This document shows positions 1 to 7,536 of a stretch of 64,000 bases of DNA, piece by piece. The notes under the pieces are model-generated. The model searched no databases, was not told where the DNA came from, and saw only the letters and a list, made by a program, of their open reading frames with translations. The stretch comes from Acidimicrobiales bacterium (GTDB taxonomy: Bacteria > Actinomycetota > Acidimicrobiia > Acidimicrobiales > RAAP-2): the NCBI GenBank assembly GCA_025362585.1, contig JANYFR010000051.1, positions 1-64,000 on the forward strand. The letters run 5' to 3'. Position 1 is the first letter of the stretch. Every line of letters begins with the position of its first letter. Made by a program: the position numbers and the translations under genes.

Positions 1-51
1 TCAAATGGGCAGATCAAATGCACGGGATGGGGCACCCTCTGGGTCCAATAT

Positions 52-85
52 GGAAACTCCAAGGTCTAGCCACTTTGGAGTTTCC
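52..85. repeat. Perfect 11-bp inverted repeat (stem-loop) before the small cysteine gene
   Basis: GGAAACTCCAA (52-62) and TTGGAGTTTCC (75-85) are perfect reverse complements around a 12-base loop. The repeat ends 28 bases before the start codon at 113, so it could be an operator, a leader hairpin or the terminator of a gene lying to the left of the window. No T-run follows on either strand, so an ordinary intrinsic terminator is less likely. The role is not known. Confidence 0.55.
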
Positions 86-112
86 CCTAACAAATGAAAG
101 GAGGTGAATGAT

Positions 113-274
113 ATGGCAACCACAGGACAGAAATGCGCTGAATCCGGTATTTATCGGAGCAGTTGCAACGGACGGACTGAAATCGCTCTGAGCAAGAATG
201 AGACTTTTCCGCCTTGCAGCCACTGCAGGCAGGCCGTGACGTGGACTCTCGTTCGCGCAACGACCCACAAGTAA
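113..274 (+). CDS. Small four-cysteine protein, conserved hypothetical (53 aa)
   Basis: A strong Shine-Dalgarno (AAAGGAGGTGA, 98-108) sits just before ATG 113. The product carries four cysteines (C8, C18, C35, C38), the last two as a CxxC (PPCSHC), a pattern that fits a small zinc ribbon. The stretches GIYRSSC and RTEIALSKNETFPPC resemble short conserved bacterial proteins of unknown function that I recall; I cannot name the family with certainty. Surrounding DNA is visibly lower in GC than the neighbouring ribosomal operon. An antisense frame (14-361) overlaps it but lacks family character. Function unknown. Confidence 0.6.
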   Translation: MATTGQKCAESGIYRSSCNGRTEIALSKNETFPPCSHCRQAVTWTLVRATTHK

Positions 275-417
275 TACACCCATTACAATGCTCTTCTTCT
301 TCCACAGCGTCGTGGTGAAGATGGGCATTTGATTTGCAACTATAGCCATTACACTGGACATCGGCTGTTCAACCTCCCTTGAAAAGTTGTGATTTCAAAC
401 CAGGCCACTCCCGGCTT

Positions 418-445
418 TTGCGTTCTGGGAAAAATTCGGTAGAAT
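418..445 (+). promoter_or_regulatory. Sigma70-type promoter of the infA ribosomal operon
   Basis: TTGCGT (418-423) and TAGAAT (440-445) are separated by 16 bases, a good housekeeping-type promoter. Transcription would start near 452, at the foot of the first leader hairpin, and read infA through truA. The -10 matches the TAGNNT form used elsewhere in this window. Confidence 0.6.
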
Positions 446-453
446 GGTCAGCC

Positions 454-478
454 GACCTCGTGGCGTCCCCACGAGGTC
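454..478 (+). promoter_or_regulatory. Leader hairpin 1 of the infA operon
   Basis: GACCTCGTGG (454-463) pairs perfectly with CCACGAGGTC (469-478) around a 5-base loop. It would lie at the extreme 5' end of the transcript if the promoter call is right. No T-run follows. It could protect the 5' end or take part in ribosomal-protein feedback; the sequence alone does not decide. Confidence 0.5.
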
Positions 479-482
479 CATC

Positions 483-508
483 CGTGAAGGAGCTCCTGCT
501 CTTTCACG
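483..508 (+). promoter_or_regulatory. Leader hairpin 2 of the infA operon
   Basis: Bases 483-493 pair with 498-508 (11 pairs, one of them G-T) around a TCCT tetraloop, only 4 bases after hairpin 1 and 14 bases before the Shine-Dalgarno AAGGAG (523-528) of infA. The tandem arrangement suggests a structured leader, perhaps an autoregulatory site for a protein encoded in the operon. It does not resemble the E. coli alpha-operon pseudoknot at rpsM in position. Confidence 0.5.
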
Positions 509-535
509 TCGTAGTGCGTAACAAGGAGAGAGAAC

Positions 536-760
536 CTGAGCAAGCCAAAGGAAGACGCGTTCACCGTTGAGGGTACCGTCGTCGAGCCACTACCCAACGC
601 CATGTTTCGCGTCGAATTGGAGAACGGCTACACCGTCCTCGCGCACAGCTCGGGAAAAATGCGCATGCACCGCATCCGTATATTGCCCGGCGACAAGGTC
701 CAGGTGGAGATTACCCCCTACGACATGACCCGTGGTCGCATCACCTACCGCTACAAATAG
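536..760 (+). CDS. infA: Translation initiation factor IF-1, apparently starting at CTG
   Basis: IF-1 (74 aa) is a single OB-fold that binds the 30S A site with IF-2 and IF-3. The frame contains the hallmark stretches [27 protein letters not shown] and the [10 protein letters not shown] end. The family usually begins with a few residues before KEDA; here CTG 536 gives L/M-SKPKEDA, with AAGGAG (523-528) 7 bases upstream. No ATG, GTG or TTG lies in frame between the upstream stop (512-514) and the conserved part, and the first internal ATG is in the middle of the fold. A CTG start is therefore the best reading. It is first in a ribosomal operon behind two leader hairpins. Confidence 0.9.
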   Translation: MSKPKEDAFTVEGTVVEPLPNAMFRVELENGYTVLAHSSGKMRMHRIRILPGDKVQVEITPYDMTRGRITYRYK

Positions 761-792
761 CTCACGTTCTAGAAGATCGAGAAAGAAACCAG

Positions 793-906
793 ATGAAGGT
801 TCGCGCCAGCGTCAAAACCATGTGTGAAAAGTGCAAAGTCATTCGACGAGCCGGTCACGTCCGCGTGATCTGCGAGAACCCCCGTCACAAGCAGCGCCAG
901 GGCTAG
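793..906 (+). CDS. rpmJ: 50S ribosomal protein L36, zinc-binding type
   Basis: This 37-residue protein is L36, the smallest large-subunit protein. It shows KVRASVK at the N-terminus and a zinc ribbon formed by C11, C14, C27 and H32 (CEKC...CENPRH), so it is the zinc-containing paralogue. It lies 32 bases after infA and 12 before rpsM, the standard actinobacterial order. Confidence 0.95.
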   Translation: MKVRASVKTMCEKCKVIRRAGHVRVICENPRHKQRQG

Positions 907-918
907 GAGAGGAAGAAC

Positions 919-1296
919 ATGGCCCGTATTGCCGGAGTCGACATCCCGCGCGAAAAGCGCACGGTGATCGCCCTCACGTACATCTTTGGAGTCGGTCCCA
1001 CGACCGCTCAGCAGATCTGCGCCGCCACCGACGTCGACGAGTCGACGCGGGTGAAGGACCTGTCCGAGGCCGACGTGAACAAACTGCGCGCCTACATCGA
1101 CCAGAACCTCACCGTCGAAGGTGACCGCCGTCGCGACGTGGCCCAGGACATCAAGCGAAAGATGGAGATCAACTGCCTGCAGGGGATTCGCCACCGTAAG
1201 GGACTGCCCGTTCGCGGTCAGCGCACCCGCACCAACGCCCGCACCCGCAAGGGCCCCAAGCGCACCGTCGCCGGTAAGAAGAAGGTTACGAAGTAA
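919..1296 (+). CDS. rpsM: 30S ribosomal protein S13
   Basis: S13 (125 aa) sits in the 30S head and contacts the P-site tRNA and the large subunit. The start [14 protein letters not shown], the helix-hairpin-helix region near LTYIFGVG, and the basic tail [17 protein letters not shown] are all present at full length. A GGAGAGGAAG Shine-Dalgarno precedes ATG 919. The stop overlaps the start of rpsK (TAATG), which implies translational coupling. Confidence 0.97.
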   Translation: MARIAGVDIPREKRTVIALTYIFGVGPTTAQQICAATDVDESTRVKDLSEADVNKLRAYIDQNLTVEGDRRRDVAQDIKRKMEINCLQGIRHRKGLPVRGQRTRTNARTRKGPKRTVAGKKKVTK

Positions 1297-1691
1297 TGGC
1301 TAAGCCGACCACCGTCCGCAAGGGCCGCAAGAAGGAGCGCAAGAACGTTGCCTTCGGCGTGGCGCACATCAAGAGTTCCTTCAACAATACCATCGTGTCG
1401 ATCACGGACCCGGAGGGCAACGTGCTCTCGTGGGCGTCGTCGGGACAGGTCGGATTCAAGGGATCACGCAAGTCAACCCCCTACGCCGCCCAGCTCGCCG
1501 CCGAGAAGTGTGCGCGAGCCGCCATGGAGCACGGCGTGAAGAAGGTCGACGTCCTCGTGCGCGGACCGGGCTCCGGTCGCGAGACGGCGATTCGTTCGAT
1601 TGCCGCCGCCGGCATCGAGGTCGTGGCCATCAAGGACGTCACCCCGCTACCCCACAATGGCTGTCGCCCCAAGAAGCGCCGGCGAGGCTAA
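1296..1691 (+). CDS. rpsK: 30S ribosomal protein S11
   Basis: S11 (131 aa) is a platform protein that binds 16S rRNA beside S18 and S21. [17 protein letters not shown] near residue 30 and the conserved end [13 protein letters not shown] identify it. The start overlaps the rpsM stop by one base. Basic N-terminal residues 1-17 are typical of the actinobacterial form. Confidence 0.97.
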   Translation: MAKPTTVRKGRKKERKNVAFGVAHIKSSFNNTIVSITDPEGNVLSWASSGQVGFKGSRKSTPYAAQLAAEKCARAAMEHGVKKVDVLVRGPGSGRETAIRSIAAAGIEVVAIKDVTPLPHNGCRPKKRRRG

Positions 1692-1699
1692 GGAAGATC

Positions 1700-2344
1700 A
1701 TGGCTCGTTATACCGGACCCGTTTGCCGACTCTGCCGTCGTGAGCGCACCAAGTTGTACCTGAAGGGCGAGCGGTGCTTCACGATGAAGTGCCCCGTCGC
1801 CGAGAACTCCGACCGTCAGACTCGGGCCTTTCCGCCGGGCATGCACGGTCGGGACCGTCAGCGTCAAGGCTCTGAGTACCTGACCCAGCTCCGCGAGAAG
1901 CAGAAGGCTCGTCGCATTTACGGCCTCTTGGAGAAGCAGTTCCGAAACCTCTACGAGGAGGCGAGCCGTCGTCCTGGCATGACCGGCACGAACCTTCTGC
2001 AGTTCCTCGAACTGCGCCTCGACAACATTGCCTACCGCGCCGGTTGGGGCGCGTCGCGCGCCCAGGCCCGTCAGTTCGTGCGCCACGGCCACGTGACCAT
2101 CGACGGCAAGCGGGTCACGATCCCTTCGTACCGCGTGCGCCCCGGCGAGGTGATCGCCCTGAAGAACGTCACCCGTGAGAACTTCAACGTCAAGCGCAAT
2201 CTTGACGTCCTCGACCGCACCGTGCCGGGCTGGCTCGAGAAGGGCGACGGCGGCTTCAACGTCACCGTGCGCGTCGTTCCCCAGCGCGAACAAATCGACG
2301 AGTCGATCAAGGAGCAGCTCATCGTCGAGCTGTACTCCAAGTAA
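1700..2344 (+). CDS. rpsD: 30S ribosomal protein S4, zinc-ribbon form
   Basis: S4 (214 aa) nucleates 30S assembly and is often the autoregulator of its operon. The start MARYTGPVCRLCRRE is chosen because it begins the family and follows AAGGAAGATC; the open frame runs farther upstream inside rpsK but that is a shadow. C9, C12, C26 and C31 form the zinc site of the C+ class. The S4 RNA-binding domain spans roughly residues 100-165 (LDNIAYRAGWG, RQFVRHGHVTIDGKRV). Confidence 0.97.
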   Translation: MARYTGPVCRLCRRERTKLYLKGERCFTMKCPVAENSDRQTRAFPPGMHGRDRQRQGSEYLTQLREKQKARRIYGLLEKQFRNLYEEASRRPGMTGTNLLQFLELRLDNIAYRAGWGASRAQARQFVRHGHVTIDGKRVTIPSYRVRPGEVIALKNVTRENFNVKRNLDVLDRTVPGWLEKGDGGFNVTVRVVPQREQIDESIKEQLIVELYSK

Positions 2345-2375
2345 CCGAACCCTTTCCAGACCTCAAGGAGTCCCC

Positions 2376-3317
2376 ATGTTGATCATCCAGCGACCGACCA
2401 TCGAAGCCCTCGGCGACGAAGTCAACGACCGCCAATCTTTCGGAATCGGACCTCTCGACCCGGGATTCGGCCACACGCTCGGCAACTCGCTGCGGCGCAC
2501 CCTGCTCTCATCGATCCCGGGCGCCGCGGCCACCCGCGTCAAGTTCGACGCGGTCTTGCACGAGTTCGGCGTCATTGAGGGCGTGAAGGAAGACGTCCAG
2601 GACATCTGCCTGAACCTGAAGGACTTGCTGCTTCAGGTGCACAGCGACGAGCCCGTGACGCTGCGCCTCGACAAGAAGGGCGAGGGTCCGGTGACCGCCG
2701 CCGACCTGTCGACGACCGCCGACGTGGAGATCTTGAACAGTGACCTGCACCTCGCGTACCTGACCACCCCCAAGAGCGCACTGACCTTCGAACTGACGGT
2801 CGAGCGAGGCAAGGGCTACGTGGGCGCCGAGGGCAATAAGGGCTCCTCCACGATCGGGGTTATTCCGCTCGACGCCATCTTCACCCCGGTGCGCCGGGTC
2901 AGTTTCGAGATCGAGCCCGTGCGCGTCGAGCAGTCCAAGGACTTCGACCGCCTGGTCATCGAGATCGAGACCGACGGGTCGATCACGCCGCGGGAGGCGC
3001 TGGCCTCGGCCGGCAAGACGCTCGGATCGCTCGTCGAGTTGATCGGCAACTTCGACGAGGAGGCCCCCGCCCTGGAACTGGGCGACGTCGGTTCGGCCCA
3101 GGCCGCCGCGAGCGAACTCGATATCCGTATCGAGGAGCTCGGTCTGACCGAACGCTCGCGCAACTGCCTGAAGCGCGCCGGTATCAACACCATTGCTCAG
3201 CTCGTCAACGCCACCGAGCGGGACCTGACCTCGATCACCAACTTCGGCGCCACGTCGTTGAAGGACGTCAACGACCGTCTCGAAGAGCGTGGTCTGTCAC
3301 TGCGAGTAGAGGACTAA
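2376..3317 (+). CDS. rpoA: DNA-directed RNA polymerase subunit alpha
   Basis: Alpha (313 aa) dimerises to start core RNA polymerase assembly. The N-terminal domain carries GFGHTLGNSLRRTLLSSIPG around residues 30-50, and the C-terminal domain (about 240-313) has the helix-hairpin-helix ELGLTERSRNCLKRAGI, which binds UP elements and activators. ATG 2376 follows CAAGGAG. The frame continues upstream into rpsD, but MLIIQRPTIEAL is the family's start. Confidence 0.97.
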   Translation: MLIIQRPTIEALGDEVNDRQSFGIGPLDPGFGHTLGNSLRRTLLSSIPGAAATRVKFDAVLHEFGVIEGVKEDVQDICLNLKDLLLQVHSDEPVTLRLDKKGEGPVTAADLSTTADVEILNSDLHLAYLTTPKSALTFELTVERGKGYVGAEGNKGSSTIGVIPLDAIFTPVRRVSFEIEPVRVEQSKDFDRLVIEIETDGSITPREALASAGKTLGSLVELIGNFDEEAPALELGDVGSAQAAASELDIRIEELGLTERSRNCLKRAGINTIAQLVNATERDLTSITNFGATSLKDVNDRLEERGLSLRVED

Positions 3318-3319
3318 GC

Positions 3320-3682
3320 ATGCGCGGCACCCCCACGAAGGGCAAGCGGTTCGGCGGCGACAGCGCCCACCAGAAGGCGATGATGGGCAATCTCGTTGCT
3401 TCGATGATCGCCGCGGAGTCGATTGTGACGACCGAGGCCAAGGCCAAGGCCTTGCGACCGATCGTCGAGAAGGTCGTCACCGCCGCCAAAAACTCGCCCG
3501 AGGGCTCGGTCCACGCGCAACGTCGCGTCGTCGCCTTCATCCGTGACAAGGACATGACTCACAAGCTGTTCACCGAGATCGCCCCTCGCTACTCGGATCG
3601 TCCCGGTGGCTACACGCGCATCTTGAAGCTCGGACCGCGTCAGGGTGACAACGCCCCGATGGCGCGCATTGAGTTCGTCTGA
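3320..3682 (+). CDS. rplQ: 50S ribosomal protein L17
   Basis: L17 (120 aa) lies near the peptide exit tunnel. The N-terminal stretch of residues 4-23, with KGKRFGGDSAHQKAMMGN, matches the actinobacterial form of the RHR...HR region, and GGYTRILKLGPRQGDNAPMA is characteristic of the C-terminal part. The start is 2 bases after rpoA stops. The 3' end probably overlaps truA. Confidence 0.95.
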   Translation: MRGTPTKGKRFGGDSAHQKAMMGNLVASMIAAESIVTTEAKAKALRPIVEKVVTAAKNSPEGSVHAQRRVVAFIRDKDMTHKLFTEIAPRYSDRPGGYTRILKLGPRQGDNAPMARIEFV

Positions 3683-4520
3683 TCCTTCGATCGGCGCCAC
3701 CCAGCGGTGGCGGCTCGACCTCGCCTACGACGGCCGGGATTTTCGCGGCTTCGCGTACCAGGCGCACCACGACACCGTCGTCGGACTACTTCGCTCGACG
3801 ATCGCCACGACGTTGCATCTTGATCACGGGCCCGTCATTGTCGGGGCCGGGCGCACCGACAGTGGCGTGCACGCGTTCCATCAGGTGGTCCACGTGGACC
3901 TACCGTCGGTGGCGAAGGTCCGTCACCTCGACGGCGACCGTCTGCTCTCCTCTCTGAACAAGCAGATGCGCGGTCGCGTCCAGGTCCTACGCGCCGAGCC
4001 GGTCTCGCACGACTTCCACGCACGCTTCTCGGCGACGTGGCGTGAGTATCGCTACCTCGTTCTCGAAAGCGCGGGACCGGGTCTCGCGATGACCAACGCC
4101 TGGTCCTGGAGTGTCGAAGGCCCCCTCGACCTCGCCGCGATGAACCGAGCGGCGCTCGACGTGATTGGCACGCATGACTTTCGGGCCTTCTGTCGACGAC
4201 CGGCGAACTCCAAAGCCGACGAGCCGCTCCTGCGCCGGGTGATCGCGGCACGCTGGGAGCGGCTCAATGACGAGTGGGTGATGAGTGCGCGTCGCGCCCC
4301 GACCGTGCGCCTCACCATCCGGGCCCAGTCCTTCTGTCACAACATGGTGCGTTGTCTCACCTCGGCGATGGTCGCGATCGGTCGCGGCGAACTCGACGAG
4401 GGGACGCTCAAGGAGCGTCTCGCGAGTGCGAGTCGTCACCAACTCCCTACTGCGGCCCCGGCCGGCGGTTTGGCACTGACCGGCGTGGGCTACGACAACG
4501 ATGGACGTACGACGTCCTAG
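3645..4520 (+). CDS. truA: tRNA pseudouridine(38-40) synthase TruA
   Basis: TruA isomerises U38, U39 and U40 in the anticodon stem-loop of many tRNAs. RLDLAYDGRDFRGFAYQ starts the domain, and GRTDSGVHA holds the catalytic aspartate. ATG 3645 gives 291 aa with a 38-base overlap with rplQ; TTG 3669 (283 aa) is an equally possible start, since conserved sequence begins only at RWRLDL. Co-transcription with rplQ is common in bacteria. It is the last gene of the ribosomal operon. Confidence 0.92.
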   Translation: MTTPRWRALSSSDPSIGATQRWRLDLAYDGRDFRGFAYQAHHDTVVGLLRSTIATTLHLDHGPVIVGAGRTDSGVHAFHQVVHVDLPSVAKVRHLDGDRLLSSLNKQMRGRVQVLRAEPVSHDFHARFSATWREYRYLVLESAGPGLAMTNAWSWSVEGPLDLAAMNRAALDVIGTHDFRAFCRRPANSKADEPLLRRVIAARWERLNDEWVMSARRAPTVRLTIRAQSFCHNMVRCLTSAMVAIGRGELDEGTLKERLASASRHQLPTAAPAGGLALTGVGYDNDGRTTS

Positions 4521-4542
4521 GGCGATGCAACGGGTTCGTCGG

Positions 4543-4548
4543 TAGGCT
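4543..4548 (+). promoter_or_regulatory. -10 box TAGGCT of a probably leaderless transcript
   Basis: TAGGCT is followed by exactly 7 bases and then GTG 4556. A transcript initiated at the usual distance would begin at or next to the start codon. No Shine-Dalgarno is present. The same spacing recurs at other genes in this window. Confidence 0.45.
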
Positions 4549-4555
4549 CGACCGG

Positions 4556-6529
4556 GTGAATCAACCACCACTCTCTTCAGGTATCATCGTCGCCGACCTC
4601 GACGCCGGCATTCGTCCCCAGGACGATCTCTACCATCACGTCAACAACAGGTGGATCGAGCGAACCGCGATCCCCGACGATAAGTCACGGTTCGGGTCCT
4701 TCGAAATACTCGGCGACGACGCCGAACTCGCGACGCGCGACATTGCCGAGGAGGCGCGCTCGGCGCCCGCGGGCAGCGAGCGGCGAAAGGTCGGTGACCT
4801 GTACGCGAGTTTCCTCGACGAAGCCCGAATCGAAGAGCTCGGGGTTGAGCCCCTCGCGGCCCCGCTGGCCCAAGTCGAAGCGGTCACGTCGACGGGCGAG
4901 TTGCTCTCTCTGATCGGCGAATTGCAACGACGTGGCCTCGGGGGCCTCTACCAGGTCTTCATCGACAACGACCCGGGCGACCCCGATCGGTACCTCGCGT
5001 TCCTCGAACAAGGCGGACTCTCCCTGCCCGACGAGAGTTACTACCGCGAAGAGAACTTTGCACACGTACGTGACGCGTTTGTCGAGCACCTACAGCGCAT
5101 GTTCGAGCTAGCCAACGTGAGCGATGGGGCGCAGCGCGCCCGACGGGTCTTTCAACTCGAGACCGAAATCGCCCGTCGGCACTGGAACAACGTGGATTCG
5201 CGCGATAGCGAGAAGACGTACAATCTGCGTACGTGGCACGAGGCCGCTGCCCTTTTCGGCAATGACCCTGACGGCTCCCTCGATCACTGGCGGGTCGGGC
5301 TCGACCCGCCGGTTCAGTCGTTCGACGAAGTGGTCTTGCGCCAGCCGAGTTTCACCGAGACCATTGGCGAACTGTTCGACGATTCGCACCTCGGCGCGTG
5401 GAAGGACTGGCTGGCGTGGCAAGTCATCGGGGGCAACGCGCCCTACCTGTCGTCGAAGTTCGTCGACGAACACTTCGACTTCTACGGACGGACGCTCACT
5501 GGCGCTAAGACCCTTCGCGAACGCTGGAAGCGTGCGGTGGCGCTGGTCGAGGGCGCGATGGGCGAAGCGGTCGGTCGGATCTACGTCGAGCGGCACTATC
5601 CGCCGGCGGTGAAGGCCCGGATGGACGAACTGGTCGCCAATCTCATTGAGGCCTATCGACAGAGCATCGCCACAATCGAGTGGATGACCGAAGCGACGCG
5701 CCAGCGAGCCCTCATGAAACTCGACGCCTTCACCCCGAAGGTCGGCTACCCGGCGCGGTGGCGCGACTACACATCCTTGGACGTCGACCCCCACGACCTC
5801 CTCGCCAACGTGCTGGCGGCCAACGAGTTCGAGTTCCGACGTAATCTCGCGAAGATCGGTCAGCCAATCGATCGTGATGAATGGTTCATGACCCCCCAGA
5901 CCGTCAATGCCTACTACAACCCCGGATTCAATGAAATCGTGTTCCCGGCGTCAATTCTGCAGCCACCGTATTTCGACGTCGATCGCGACGAGGCCGCCAA
6001 CTACGGCGCCATCGGAGGGATCATCGGCCACGAGATCGGCCACGGCTTTGACGACCAGGGTTCGAAGTTCGACGGCACGGGTCGACTGACCGACTGGTGG
6101 GAGCCACAAGACCGGGCCGCTTTCGAAGAGCGGACGCGTTCGCTCATCGACCAGTTCAATGTTCTCTCGCCGCGCGAGACCCCCGGTCTCCACGTGAACG
6201 GCGCCCTGACGATTGGTGAGAATATTGGGGACCTCGGGGGACTGAGTATCGCCTGGAAGGCGTACCGCATTTCACTCAGCGGCGCCGAGCCGCCAGTGAT
6301 CGACGGACTGACCGGTGCCGAGCGGTTCTTCCTCTCCTGGGCCCAAGGGTGGCGGCTCAAGGCGCGCCGCGAAGAGGTTGAACGACTCTTGACGATTGAC
6401 CCCCATTCGCCCGGCGAATTCCGGTGCAACCAAATCGTTCGCAACATCGACGCCTTCTACGACACGTTCGGTGTCGGATCGGAGGACGCCATGTGGATCG
6501 AGCCATCGGCCCGGGTCGCGATCTGGTGA
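4556..6529 (+). CDS. M13 family zinc metallopeptidase (PepO/neprilysin-like)
   Basis: A 657-residue neprilysin-type endopeptidase that cleaves oligopeptides. The zinc site HEIGH (in IIGHEIGHGFDDQGSKFDG) and the third-ligand motif ENIGDLGG lie in the C-terminal third, with the substrate-binding NAYYNPGFNEIVFPASILQ just before them. The N-terminal lobe starts around DLYHHVNNRWIE. No signal peptide or membrane segment is seen, so it is probably cytoplasmic like bacterial PepO. GTG 4556 is chosen over the longer open frame because homology begins there and a -10 box sits directly upstream. Confidence 0.93.
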   Translation: MNQPPLSSGIIVADLDAGIRPQDDLYHHVNNRWIERTAIPDDKSRFGSFEILGDDAELATRDIAEEARSAPAGSERRKVGDLYASFLDEARIEELGVEPLAAPLAQVEAVTSTGELLSLIGELQRRGLGGLYQVFIDNDPGDPDRYLAFLEQGGLSLPDESYYREENFAHVRDAFVEHLQRMFELANVSDGAQRARRVFQLETEIARRHWNNVDSRDSEKTYNLRTWHEAAALFGNDPDGSLDHWRVGLDPPVQSFDEVVLRQPSFTETIGELFDDSHLGAWKDWLAWQVIGGNAPYLSSKFVDEHFDFYGRTLTGAKTLRERWKRAVALVEGAMGEAVGRIYVERHYPPAVKARMDELVANLIEAYRQSIATIEWMTEATRQRALMKLDAFTPKVGYPARWRDYTSLDVDPHDLLANVLAANEFEFRRNLAKIGQPIDRDEWFMTPQTVNAYYNPGFNEIVFPASILQPPYFDVDRDEAANYGAIGGIIGHEIGHGFDDQGSKFDGTGRLTDWWEPQDRAAFEERTRSLIDQFNVLSPRETPGLHVNGALTIGENIGDLGGLSIAWKAYRISLSGAEPPVIDGLTGAERFFLSWAQGWRLKARREEVERLLTIDPHSPGEFRCNQIVRNIDAFYDTFGVGSEDAMWIEPSARVAIW

Positions 6530-6608
6530 GTCGTGGTCACGATATCGTTCGGGGCCAGCGTTTCGCCGGGGACAACGCAGCAATCGGCCGCACTTTCGCT
6601 TGGGCGAT

Positions 6609-6637
6609 TTGCCAACGAGGTCCGTTTTTCGTAGACT
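6609..6637 (+). promoter_or_regulatory. Promoter of rplM-rpsI
   Basis: TTGCCA (6609-6614) and TAGACT (6632-6637) are spaced by 17 bases, close to the sigma70 consensus. The predicted start near 6644 leaves a leader of about 40 bases with AAGGGAAG before GTG 6686. The 156-base gap after the peptidase gene (6530-6685) otherwise shows nothing notable. Confidence 0.6.
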
Positions 6638-6685
6638 GTTCCTCCGGTCCGGTCTGGGCCGTCCAGTCTGTCTAAGGGAAGTTCT

Positions 6686-7132
6686 GTGCGTACCTACTCA
6701 CCAAAAGTCGCCGAGATAACGCGCGACTGGCTCGTCATCGATGCCGAGGGCCTCGTGCTCGGTCGCGTGGCGACCGTCGCGGCGTCGCTCCTGCGCGGAA
6801 AGCACCGTGTCTTCTTCGCCCCTCACGTGGACACCGGCGACTACGTCATCATCGTCAACGCCGACAAAGTCGTCTTGACGGCCAACAAGGCGGCCCAGAA
6901 GTTCGCGTACCACCACTCGGGCTACCCGGGTGGACTGCGGGCCACCTCCTGGCAGACGTTGATGGAGACCGACCCCGAGAAGCTGGTCCACGACGCGATC
7001 AAGGGCATGGTGCCAAAGAACCGCCTCGGACGTGCGCAGATGGGCAAGCTCTTCGTCTACGCCGGCGCCGAACACCCCCACGTGGCGCAAATGCCCACTC
7101 AGTACGACACCTCGGCGATTCGCCGCGGTTAA
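6686..7132 (+). CDS. rplM: 50S ribosomal protein L13
   Basis: L13 (148 aa) is an early-assembly large-subunit protein. [25 protein letters not shown] near the N-terminus and the [22 protein letters not shown] segment near the C-terminus are diagnostic; only short stretches are given here. It starts at GTG after AAGGGAAG, and pairs with rpsI 11 bases downstream as in nearly all bacteria. Confidence 0.97.
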   Translation: MRTYSPKVAEITRDWLVIDAEGLVLGRVATVAASLLRGKHRVFFAPHVDTGDYVIIVNADKVVLTANKAAQKFAYHHSGYPGGLRATSWQTLMETDPEKLVHDAIKGMVPKNRLGRAQMGKLFVYAGAEHPHVAQMPTQYDTSAIRRG

Positions 7133-7143
7133 GGAGAACGTCC

Positions 7144-7536
7144 GTGTCCTCACCCCTCACCCAGACCACCGGACGTCGCAAAGAGGCGGTCGCTCGCGTG
7201 CGCCTGCGCCCCGGTACTGGCACGATCACGATCAACTCACGCGCCTTCGATAACTACTTCACCTCGGCGACCCATCGCCAGATGGTAATGGAGCCGCTGC
7301 GGCTTATCGACGCCCAGCAGACCTACGACATTGACGCCACCATCGAAGGTGGTGGTGTCGCCGGCCAGGCCGGTGCGCTGCGCCTCGGCATCGCGCGCTC
7401 GCTGCTCGAGATCGACGAGACCGTTCGCCCCGCCTTGAAGAAGGCCGGGCTCTTGACCCGTGACTCGCGCAAGAAGGAGACCAAGAAGTACGGTCTCAAA
7501 AAGGCGCGTAAGGCTCCTCAGTACTCGAAGCGGTAA
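7144..7536 (+). CDS. rpsI: 30S ribosomal protein S9
   Basis: S9 (130 aa) reaches into the P site with its basic C-terminal tail, here ending [12 protein letters not shown], where the final arginine is functionally conserved. [14 protein letters not shown] marks the start of the fold. It begins with GTG after AAGGAGAACG. Its stop overlaps the glmM start (TAATG). Confidence 0.97.
   Translation: MSSPLTQTTGRRKEAVARVRLRPGTGTITINSRAFDNYFTSATHRQMVMEPLRLIDAQQTYDIDATIEGGGVAGQAGALRLGIARSLLEIDETVRPALKKAGLLTRDSRKKETKKYGLKKARKAPQYSKR

Noticed and set aside
278-358. Two copies of CCATTAC[A]-like words near 278 and 348
   Set aside because: Only about 10 bases match; not enough to call an attachment site or direct repeat.
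14-361. Antisense 115-residue frame over the small cysteine gene
   Set aside because: It has a possible Shine-Dalgarno, but no recognisable family and it opposes a better-supported short gene.
379-570. Forward frame across the infA leader
   Set aside because: It covers the promoter and hairpins and overlaps the clear IF-1 frame; no protein character.
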